NCBI GenBank assembly: GCA_019247235.1
Contig: JAFAPG010000272.1
Span: 1-5,951, forward strand
Length of the DNA stretch: 5,951 nt
Origin: Acidobacteriota bacterium
GTDB lineage: Bacteria > Acidobacteriota > Terriglobia > Terriglobales > Acidobacteriaceae
Direction of reading: 5' to 3'
Numbering within the stretch: position 1 is the stretch's first letter; each line of letters begins with the position of its first letter. Both the position numbers and the translations under genes were made by a program. Positions 1-5,504 of this stretch are shown here, piece by piece. The notes under the pieces were generated by a model. The model was not told where the DNA came from, did no database searches, and saw only the letters and a program-made list of their open reading frames with translations.

Positions 1-684
1 CCGCCCCGACTGCATGAGTTCGAGGGGATCGCGCAATGGGCTACCTGCGGGCAAAAACCACAATCCCACGTCTTCTAAATAATAGATACTGCCCAGCGAA
101 GCGCGCTCCCGTTGCAGCCACTCATTCAGTCCAGGGATCTTGCCCAAGCCAAACATCTGTGTCAAGGTGGGACGACGCAAATCTCCCTCGAGGAGCAAGA
201 CTCTTTGCGAAGTTTTGCGGGCCAATGTCGAAGCAAGGTTGGCGGCGGCCATACTCTTGCCTTCTTGCGGGATGGTGCTGGTGATCAGCACCTTTTTTAG
301 CGCGCGGTGCTGTTGGAGTTGGCGCAGACGCACCGCCAGGAAGCGAAACTTTTCTGCTGCAAGGCTCTCGCCATCGGTCACCGCCACTAAGCGGCTCTCA
401 GGCGCGATCAGGACCGGCACCGATGGGAACTGGACACGGCCCTCACTCTGCTCGGCACGCATGGCCATGGCAAGCTCCTCGCTTGACGGCTGTGCCGATC
501 TTCGTGAGGGCCGGTGGTCGGCAACCAAACTCCTTGGTAGTTGTGACTCAGAACTGCTGCTGTGGTTCGCAGCTCGTTGGCGTTCGACCGCCTCCAGCAA
601 AGCGGTGGCCAGCAACGACGACTGGATCTCGATACCGGATCCTTCTATCGCTGACTTTGTTAACGCATCTAAAATGTGGCTCAT
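1..684 (-). CDS. Bacterial tyrosine kinase, CpsD/CapB/EpsG type (C-terminus beyond the window)
   Basis: This is the first 228 residues of a P-loop protein tyrosine kinase, open all the way to base 1. The start is MSHILDALTK, typical of stand-alone cytoplasmic EPS kinases. A Ser/Arg-rich, low-complexity linker occupies about residues 30-90. The stretch from about residue 109 (AAEKFRFLAVRLRQL) leads into the nucleotide-binding fold. Walker A is STIPQEGKS (136-144, K143), and Walker A' is LLLEGDLRRP (163-172), where the usual first Asp is Glu (E166) while D168 is kept. Walker B and the expected C-terminal tyrosine cluster lie outside the window. No membrane segment is visible, so the kinase would act in trans on the cytoplasmic side of the chain-length protein encoded two genes upstream, controlling polymer length by autophosphorylation. 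The start ATG overlaps the ATPase stop (ATGA), with an AGGA ribosome-binding site 10 bases upstream. The family call is firm; the polymer is unknown. Confidence 0.9.
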   Translation of the reverse strand, partial: MSHILDALTKSAIEGSGIEIQSSLLATALLEAVERQRAANHSSSSESQLPRSLVADHRPSRRSAQPSSEELAMAMRAEQSEGRVQFPSVPVLIAPESRLVAVTDGESLAAEKFRFLAVRLRQLQQHRALKKVLITSTIPQEGKSMAAANLASTLARKTSQRVLLLEGDLRRPTLTQMFGLGKIPGLNEWLQRERASLGSIYYLEDVGLWFLPAGSPLRDPLELMQSGR

Positions 685-1655
685 GCTTGTGACATCCTGA
701 CACTGACCGGGGCGTGCAGCTGAGTTTCCCTTGTCGGTGTTTTGTGTAAAGCGGCATACAAATCAAGCAGAATTCGGGCAGCTTGTTGAACATCCATTTC
801 CTCAGGCATTGCTACCGGAAGCGAGTCCTCCAAGCAGACCTCCAAACGGAGATCCTTGGCAACAGCATCGATGATATTTGGGGTCACCGCGGGCAGCTGT
901 TTGACATACGCGGCGATGAGAGCATTCTCGCAAATGGTGTTAATCAGGCGAGGAATGCCTCCAGAATAGTGATGGATCGCACCCACGGTCGCCATGGGAA
1001 AAAGCGCCGCGGCATCGGAGCTGGCCGTTACCAGCTGCATGCGGCGCTCGATGTACCCCTTGGTTTCCTCGCAATCAAGGGGCTTCAAGTGGCAACGAAC
1101 AGCAACTCGCTGCTTGAGCTGAACCATCCCCGCGGAATCCAATTTGCCGTCCAGCTCGGGTTGTCCGATCAGAACAATCTGCAACATTTTGTGTTGCGCA
1201 GTTTCCAAATTGGTCAGCAAGCGAATTTCTTCGAGCACCTCCGTCGAAAGATGGTGCGCTTCATCGACGATAAGGAGTGTAGTCAGATTCTTTTCGTTGC
1301 GATTGACCACGAAGTGGCAAAGGTCGAATAAGAGCTCGCCCTTAGTTTTCGCCGTCGAGGACATCCCAAGGTCCCTAACGATGTACTGCAGAAATTCGGT
1401 CGGGCAGAGGCGGCTATTGAATAGATAGGCGTACGCAACATCCTTGCTTTGTTTGAGCAGTTGCAGCAAACAACGCAAGAGCAGCGTTTTGCCGGTGCCA
1501 ACTTGCCCGGTTAGGACGACAAACCCCTTGCGCCATCGTATGCCGTAATAAAGGGCAGCCAACGCCTCATTGTGACCCTTGGTCGCGAAAAGAAACTCCG
1601 GATCCGGTGTAATCTCGAAGGGGTTACGGCGTAAGTTATAGTAGCTTTTATACAT
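681..1655 (-). CDS. ExeA-like AAA ATPase, PEP-CTERM/exosortase EPS-locus subfamily
   Basis: The protein has 324 residues and resembles the putative secretion ATPases that accompany exosortase-type EPS loci (related to ExeA/GspA). The N-terminal YYNLRRNPFEITPDPEFLF (5-23) is the family signature. Walker A is GQVGTGKT (50-57), Walker B is LLIVDE (127-132), a sensor-like LIGQPEL follows at 162-168, a candidate arginine finger is R183, and GGIPRLIN (232-239) is the sensor-2 region. A tail of roughly 50 residues rich in Pro, Glu and Ala follows the AAA core. The ATG at 1655 was chosen because the family begins M-Y-x-x-Y/F. It leaves a 10-base gap after the wzz stop. An alternative GTG at 1673 would overlap wzz and add six residues. 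No strong ribosome-binding site is visible, so translation is probably coupled to wzz. The ATPase fold is certain. Its role, perhaps energising or organising secretion at the inner membrane, is not established for the family. Confidence 0.9.
   Translation of the reverse strand: MYKSYYNLRRNPFEITPDPEFLFATKGHNEALAALYYGIRWRKGFVVLTGQVGTGKTLLLRCLLQLLKQSKDVAYAYLFNSRLCPTEFLQYIVRDLGMSSTAKTKGELLFDLCHFVVNRNEKNLTTLLIVDEAHHLSTEVLEEIRLLTNLETAQHKMLQIVLIGQPELDGKLDSAGMVQLKQRVAVRCHLKPLDCEETKGYIERRMQLVTASSDAAALFPMATVGAIHHYSGGIPRLINTICENALIAAYVKQLPAVTPNIIDAVAKDLRLEVCLEDSLPVAMPEEMDVQQAARILLDLYAALHKTPTRETQLHAPVSVRMSQA
695..698 (-). promoter_or_regulatory. Ribosome-binding site of the tyrosine kinase gene
   Basis: AGGA (TCCT on the plus strand) lies 10 bases before the kinase ATG at 684, inside the end of the ATPase gene. 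Together with the ATGA stop/start overlap it supports this start and suggests translational coupling. Confidence 0.5.
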
Positions 1656-1665
1656 TGTGTGCGAC

Positions 1666-3270
1666 TCAACCACGCAGATAGCTGACAGCCGATCCGATCA
1701 TAATCGTGGCGACAACGATCGCGGTCGCCACCCACTGCATGAACATTCTCCGCCGAGCAACCTGGGCATCATAGGTACTGCTGATCATGGGTATTTCAAA
1801 GATCAGTGAGGCGGGGAGCAGTTCCTTCAACTCCCGTTCGCTGTAGAGACGGTCATCCAGGGCCTCTAAAAGAGCGATCACCGCAATCCCCACGAGCAAT
1901 CCCGCGCCTAGGCCCAGACCACAAAACATCAGGCGATTAGGAAAGTCTGGCTTTACCGGTAGACTTGGAGGATCGAGGATGCGAAACCTTTCTCCCTGCT
2001 GCAGTAACTCCATACTGGTGGCCATAGCCGACTCGTTCTTCTTTTTGAGAAGTTCATCGTAGGTTGCTTTCGACTGATCGTAGCCTCGAGTAAGGTCTGC
2101 AAGCTGCTGTTCTCGAATGGGCTCCTGATTCAAGCGAGCCTGATAATCGTTCACTTTTTTGCGCAAGCCCTCTACTGCTTCTTCACGATTCTTAATTTCA
2201 ATGTGATTGGCCTGCAGCTGGCTCTGAATCTGGGCCATAGGAGAGGATTGATTCAGATCAACATCTTCTTGAAGTTTGTCTAAGCTGCCATGGGCTTGAG
2301 ATTTGCTTTGCGTTTTGATGTCGGCAACAATCTGTTCCCTGATCTTTTCAGTGTTGGCAATTTGATCCTTCAACTTGCGAACATCGGGATGGTCCTGGGT
2401 ATAGCGAGCACTGATATCGGCCAGTTCCGATTTCAAGCGATCCAGTTCCTGTTCGACTGCAGGCAAACCCATTTGTGTACCTGTTTGACCGCCGTGGGCA
2501 CTCAAAAGGGTACGATACTGATTCTGTAGAGTTTCTAAATAGACGTGCTGCTGTTTGGCGCTGTTGAGAGCGTCCTCTTCAATTTGTAATTGAGACTGCA
2601 GCCCCCCCAGAATCTGCAGGTTCGTAGTCAATTGTGTGGGTAGTTCCCCAACGTGCTGCATACGAAACTGACGGATTGCCATTTCCTGTTCCGCCAGATT
2701 TTGGCGGGCGTTAGCCAACTGACCTTCAAGAAATTTGGTGGTGTCTTCCGACTGTTGTTGCCGGGCTTCTAAGTTCTCATTGATAAAAAGGTTTGTCAGT
2801 TCACGGGTGACACGTTGAGCAACGTGAGGGTCGCGAGCGGAATAAAAGATGTTAAAGGCAGTTATCTTATTCTGAACATCGCGCACCAGCTCGATGGCGA
2901 TATCCTTGCGCATTCGTTCAACCTTATCGTCCGCTGTTATTGGCCCGTGCACTCCAGAATAGAGGCTGAGCTCATCGATAATATGAAGAAGTCGAGTACG
3001 GCTAAGTATCTGCTGTGTAATACTCTGCAACCGTGCCTGTAAGTCGTCGCTGATGTTGGGCGTTACGTAGTCCTTCGGCATGGTTGGCTGTTCGACCAGT
3101 ATCAAGGTACCGGATTTGTAATGAGGTGGCAGCAACCAGCTACTACCCCAGACGGCGAGCCACCCGGCAAAAAAGGCAACCACAAACTGCAAGTAGCGTC
3201 GGCCGATCATCCCCCAATAGTACGGGAGATCGAAACTCGCTGAAGTTGTTTCCTCGAAGTCTTCTGTCAT
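1666..3270 (-). CDS. Wzz/GumC-type polysaccharide chain-length determinant (polysaccharide co-polymerase)
   Basis: The protein has 534 residues and is an inner-membrane co-polymerase that sets EPS chain length with the Wzy polymerase and a tyrosine kinase. A short cytoplasmic N-terminus holds the Wzz-like YYWGMIGRRY (17-26), followed by TM1 at about 27-47. A long periplasmic part has predicted coiled coils (about 165-255, 275-315 and 345-415). The proline-rich GNVR-type motif PPSLPVKPDFPN (434-445) leads into Gly-rich TM2 (about 447-470). A cytoplasmic segment, DDRLYSERELKELL, resembles the linker that joins the kinase domain in fused ExoP/Wzc proteins. Here it ends instead in a third helix (about 509-532), and the kinase is a separate gene downstream. 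The ATG at 3270 gives a normal N-terminus. A GTG at 3354 would add 28 residues but has no ribosome-binding site or family support. Initiation signals are weak at both. A G7 tract lies at codons 221-223. Confidence 0.92.
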   Translation of the reverse strand: MTEDFEETTSASFDLPYYWGMIGRRYLQFVVAFFAGWLAVWGSSWLLPPHYKSGTLILVEQPTMPKDYVTPNISDDLQARLQSITQQILSRTRLLHIIDELSLYSGVHGPITADDKVERMRKDIAIELVRDVQNKITAFNIFYSARDPHVAQRVTRELTNLFINENLEARQQQSEDTTKFLEGQLANARQNLAEQEMAIRQFRMQHVGELPTQLTTNLQILGGLQSQLQIEEDALNSAKQQHVYLETLQNQYRTLLSAHGGQTGTQMGLPAVEQELDRLKSELADISARYTQDHPDVRKLKDQIANTEKIREQIVADIKTQSKSQAHGSLDKLQEDVDLNQSSPMAQIQSQLQANHIEIKNREEAVEGLRKKVNDYQARLNQEPIREQQLADLTRGYDQSKATYDELLKKKNESAMATSMELLQQGERFRILDPPSLPVKPDFPNRLMFCGLGLGAGLLVGIAVIALLEALDDRLYSERELKELLPASLIFEIPMISSTYDAQVARRRMFMQWVATAIVVATIMIGSAVSYLRG

Positions 3271-3380
3271 CTCAGTCACTTTCGGCGCCACGAATACAAA
3301 CGGGCGGCGCACAAGTTCCTTGCGCGGAGATACCACTCGGGGAACGCCCAGCACGGCGATACAAATCGCGGCTCATAATT

Positions 3381-3440
3381 AGTCGAGTCCAATCAAGCAG
3401 TAACTACAGCTCCGCCCTTTGGGTCACAGGAATCGAGTCC
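3381..3440. repeat. Pair of near-identical 10-mers 50 bases apart
   Basis: AGTCGAGTCC (3381-3390) and AATCGAGTCC (3431-3440) differ at one base and start exactly 50 bases apart. That places them roughly on the same face of the helix. A third core, inverted, is GGACTC at 3552-3557. The pattern would suit binding sites for a regulator of wzz expression, possibly the sigma-54 activator encoded upstream. This is inference from spacing only. Confidence 0.35.
3404..3416 (-). promoter_or_regulatory. ops-like motif in the wzz leader (weak)
   Basis: Read on the minus strand this is GGCGGAGCTGTAG, resembling the start of the ops element (GGCGGTAGCGTG) that recruits RfaH to EPS operons. The match needs a gap and is partial. 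A NusG paralogue encoded in the same locus makes it worth recording. Such elements normally precede the first gene of an operon, which here lies outside the window. Confidence 0.15.
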
Positions 3441-3443
3441 GGC

Positions 3444-3462
3444 CGAAGCTTGAGCTGCTTCG
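3444..3462. repeat. Inverted repeat (hairpin) in the wzz leader
   Basis: CGAAGC and GCTTCG are separated by 7 bases, giving a perfect 6-bp stem. In the transcript it sits about 30 bases before the ops-like motif at 3416-3404 and partly overlaps an alternative stem (CCGAA 3443-3447 with TTCGG 3464-3468). No T-run follows, so it is not a classical terminator. It could be an RNA structure read by the NusG-like protein. Confidence 0.35.
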
Positions 3463-3552
3463 TTTCGGATCGCACATTACTCCAATATGCAAATGCAACC
3501 CGCGAACGCCGCTAACCTGGGGGGACTTTCATTACCGGGCACAGGGAGATGG

Positions 3553-3589
3553 GACTCTCGTTGGAGTCACTGCCCGAGATTTCGGGAGT
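3553..3589. repeat. Two adjacent inverted repeats
   Basis: The first is GACTC-N6-GAGTC (3553-3568). Immediately next is ACT-G-CCCGA-GATT-TCGGG-AGT (3569-3589), an 8-bp stem with one bulged G and a 4-base loop. Back-to-back stems suggest a structured leader or an operator pair. There is no T-tract on either side. Confidence 0.35.
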
Positions 3590-3690
3590 TTACGTGTAGT
3601 TGAAGTTTCGTGCAAGTGGAAGATGTTCTCGCTGAAACATTTGTCCACTGGCTTAGAGTCAATAGATTACGGTGTAAGTCGGAGGTTAGC

Positions 3691-3706
3691 AGAGAACAGT
3701 TTCTCT
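3691..3706. repeat. 16-base near-palindrome downstream of pilZ
   Basis: AGAGAA-CAGT-TTCTCT is a perfect 6-bp stem with a 4-base centre, about 70 bases past the pilZ stop. It is AT-rich and has no T-run on the transcribed strand, which fits a dimeric repressor-type operator better than a terminator. No function is demonstrated. Confidence 0.3.
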
Positions 3707-3775
3707 AATTCTCCAAAGCCATACCTAACGTGAGCCACGGGGATGAAACGCTAGCGAGTGTCCAGCTTCGCGCGA

Positions 3776-4123
3776 TCAGGAGGGTTTCCATGTTTCCTGA
3801 CCGACAAATTGGAAGGGCCGCTCACATCCCACAGCCATTTTGTATTCCCCTGCTTTCGGCTGTGTCACCCGAATGATCTTTCCCACGCTGGCTAACGATG
3901 CATCGCCCTGGCCGGTAACTGCGGATATTGAAACTTCTACATTCACTTGCACTCCCAGAGGAATGGGAGAGTCGGCAGAGAACAAAATACCGCTCAAACT
4001 GATGTTGTCAGACTGGGCTTTGATCTGCCTCGGCTGCTCGCTCTCCACCGAGACGGTGACAGGCAGTTGAAGAGCGTAGCGCGTCTCCCTACGGGGCGTA
4101 TCGTAGCGTCGGGGCGACTCCAT
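3776..4123 (-). CDS. Single-domain PilZ protein, predicted c-di-GMP receptor
   Basis: The protein has 115 residues and consists almost entirely of a PilZ domain. Both c-di-GMP-binding signatures are intact: RRETR (RxxxR, residues 11-15) and NISLSG (N/D-x-S-x-x-G, residues 40-45). They are followed by the beta-barrel strands (VQVNVEVSISAV and GKIIRVTQ, with YKMAVGCE near the end). No signal peptide or membrane segment is seen, so it should be cytosolic. Located between the regulators and wzz, it probably couples c-di-GMP level to EPS production by binding a protein of the machinery; this is inference. The start at 4123 is preferred because the domain begins right after it. A GGAG lies only two bases upstream, closer than ideal. 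An upstream in-frame ATG at 4222 would add 33 residues unlike any PilZ N-terminus, though an AAGG lies 12 bases before it. Confidence 0.88.
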   Translation of the reverse strand: MESPRRYDTPRRETRYALQLPVTVSVESEQPRQIKAQSDNISLSGILFSADSPIPLGVQVNVEVSISAVTGQGDASLASVGKIIRVTQPKAGEYKMAVGCERPFQFVGQETWKPS

Positions 4124-4361
4124 GTCTCCGAGATTAGCGAGTCTTTCGGAGAGGCAAAAGACACCGGAGTACAACCATCTGTAATGAAATTGGTACGTCC
4201 CTTCCGAGATCCGGATGGACATCTTGAACTTGCACCTTCATCATAGGCGGTCACAGGGAGCCTCCCCTGTTGCCCTTGTCGCGCGCATAAACGCCCAAAA
4301 GTACCGGCAACCAAGGCCAGAAGATTCCAACGCACAACCAACCGGGTTTCGTCCACGCTCT
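4124..4361 (-). other. Spacer between the sigma-54 regulator and pilZ, with a doubtful small reading frame
   Basis: There are 238 bases between the regulator stop and the preferred pilZ start. A GTG at 4365 overlaps the regulator stop (GTGA) and opens a frame beginning VKSVDETRLVVRWNLLALVAG, with a hydrophobic patch. That frame later runs out of phase into pilZ and becomes Arg/Ser/Pro-rich, so a real gene would have to be very short or degraded. The other frame leading to ATG 4222 is in phase with pilZ. I do not call a gene here. Confidence 0.2.
4253..4270. repeat. Small inverted repeat before pilZ
   Basis: ACAGGG-N6-CCCTGT is a perfect 6-bp stem located about 90 bases past the regulator stop and 130 bases before the pilZ start. 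GC content is high, but no T-tract follows on the transcribed strand. It could attenuate transcription weakly or be a binding site, or be chance. Confidence 0.3.
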
Positions 4362-5447
4362 TCACGTCGTCTCCGATTTGCTAGCTTGTCTCCGATGCGC
4401 AAAGGGCACATAGTCCGTGGGGGGAGCCAATTGATAGTCGCGGATTTTGTAGAGCAGTCCACGATAGCTGATACCCAGCAGCTGCGCCGCAGCTTTGCGA
4501 TTCCAATTGGTTTTTTCTAAAGTGTTTGCAATCGCACTTCGCTCCGCCTCACCCTTCAGGCTACGCACTAGGCTTTTGAGACTAGCTGGATCGGCTGGTT
4601 CACCGTCCACCGAAGTCGGGCTTTCTGGAATCATGTCGGACCAGCTCACCGGTTCGGTGTTCGGCGTGGTCGTGCTTGCATACTCCGCGATGCCAACAGA
4701 ATCCTCTCCCATGACCAGATAACGCTTGACCGCGTTTTCGAGCTCCCGTAAATTGCCCGGCCAGCAGTAGTCCTGCCAGGTGTTTAGCAGCGCCGGGGGC
4801 AAAGGCCGGGGATTGAGACCGTAATGTCTCGCCAGTTGGGCCATAAAGTGCGCCACTAAAACCGGGATCTCTGATTTTCGCTCACGCAAGGGTGGCAGAT
4901 GCAGGCAGAAGGCACTTAGGCGGTAATACACATCCTCGCGCAACCCTCTATCCAACAACGCCTGCGCGACTGTCATATTTGTGGCGGCCACGATGCGGAC
5001 ATCCACAGGAACGCTTGCGTCCCCGCCCACCCTGAAGAGCTCCTTGTCCTCGAGAACGTGCAGCAATTTGGCCTGCAAGGAAGCGGGCAAATCAACGATT
5101 TCATCCAACAGCAGGGTGCCTTTATCGCAGAGCTCGAATTTACCCGGTCGATTTACGCCAGCACCCGCGAAAGCACCCGGCTCACATCCGAACAATTCGC
5201 TCTCTAGGAGATCACGTGACAAGGTTGCGCAGTTCACTTTCACGAATTTAGATTCTGCACGGTCCGAGAGCTTGTGAATGAGCCTGGCGAGAATTTCTTT
5301 ACCGCTTCCACTCTCGCCCAGAATAAGAACCGGAACGTTCATCCGGGCAAGCAGCTCTGCCTGCGCGCGGATTTTTCGCATCACCGGGCTTTGCGCCACG
5401 AAAAAATGGCCGGCGCTAATTTCTTCGATATCGTTGCGTGTGTTCAT
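4362..5447 (-). CDS. Sigma-54-dependent transcriptional activator (AAA+ and Fis-type HTH, no receiver domain)
   Basis: The protein has 361 residues. The AAA+ domain starts almost at once, with Walker A GESGSGKE (44-51), Walker B LLLDE (112-116), sensor I AATN (154-157), and the REDVYYRL box (170-177) holding the arginine fingers. A linker follows, then a Fis-type helix-turn-helix (about 302-340; NRKAAAQLLGISYRGLLYKI). The N-terminus is only about 15 residues before the central domain, so there is no receiver, GAF or PAS input. Activity may be constitutive or controlled by a partner protein. The GAFTGA loop that contacts sigma-54 reads GAFAGA (91-96; codon GCG at 5168-5166), losing the conserved Thr. 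The ATG at 5447 was chosen; a TTG at 5471 adds eight residues, and neither has a clear ribosome-binding site. The gene follows the antiterminator by 57 bases, probably in one operon, and likely controls EPS genes in cis. The family is certain; target genes are inferred. Confidence 0.92.
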   Translation of the reverse strand: MNTRNDIEEISAGHFFVAQSPVMRKIRAQAELLARMNVPVLILGESGSGKEILARLIHKLSDRAESKFVKVNCATLSRDLLESELFGCEPGAFAGAGVNRPGKFELCDKGTLLLDEIVDLPASLQAKLLHVLEDKELFRVGGDASVPVDVRIVAATNMTVAQALLDRGLREDVYYRLSAFCLHLPPLRERKSEIPVLVAHFMAQLARHYGLNPRPLPPALLNTWQDYCWPGNLRELENAVKRYLVMGEDSVGIAEYASTTTPNTEPVSWSDMIPESPTSVDGEPADPASLKSLVRSLKGEAERSAIANTLEKTNWNRKAAAQLLGISYRGLLYKIRDYQLAPPTDYVPFAHRRQASKSETT

Positions 5448-5504
5448 GTTTGCGGCGGTTTCGATAAGCAAGCGAGCGTATCAGTTGCTGAGTGGGAGAA
5501 CGGA

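Larger units (their letters stand above)
3271..3775 (-). promoter_or_regulatory. 505-base spacer between pilZ and wzz; probable leader/promoter region
   Basis: No convincing gene is present on either strand. Plus-strand frames here (3419-3733, and 3084-3515 running into wzz) encode Arg/Ser-rich peptides of no recognisable family. The stretch must hold the wzz leader, because spacing between other genes of the locus is short. It contains several short inverted repeats (3444-3462, 3553-3568, 3569-3589, 3691-3706) and three copies of GGACTC/GAGTCC. I looked for a sigma-54 -24/-12 element (GG-N10-GC with TGGCAC/TTGCA context) on the transcribed strand and found no good match. No strong sigma-70 pair was found either. 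No terminator with a T-tract follows pilZ, so read-through from pilZ is possible. The regulatory role is inferred from position and repeats. Confidence 0.4.

Noticed and set aside
140..700. Plus-strand 186-residue open frame
   Set aside because: It is the antisense shadow of the tyrosine kinase gene. Its product is Ser/Arg/Cys-rich and matches no family, while the minus-strand frame carries clear Walker motifs.
783..1331. Plus-strand 182-residue open frame
   Set aside because: It lies wholly antisense to the ATPase, whose motifs are complete. The peptide has no recognisable domain.
3084..3515. Plus-strand 143-residue open frame
   Set aside because: It overlaps the 5' end of wzz in antisense and is Arg/Ser-rich with no domain; probably chance.
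3481..3540. TTGCATTTGCAT as a sigma-54 -12 element on the minus strand
   Set aside because: No GG dinucleotide lies at the required 10-base spacing before the GC, so the -24 half is missing.
3511..3690. Inverted 8-mers GCTAACCT (3511-3518) and AGGTTAGC (3683-3690)
   Set aside because: An 8-base match in a region of this size is expected by chance, and the flanks do not extend it.
3419..3733. Plus-strand 104-residue open frame in the pilZ-wzz spacer
   Set aside because: There is no family resemblance, no convincing ribosome-binding site and a mixed composition. It is opposite in direction to every gene of the locus.
3271..3775. c-di-GMP riboswitch in the wzz leader, suggested by the PilZ context
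   Set aside because: I could not find the conserved core segments of GEMM-type riboswitches on the transcribed strand.
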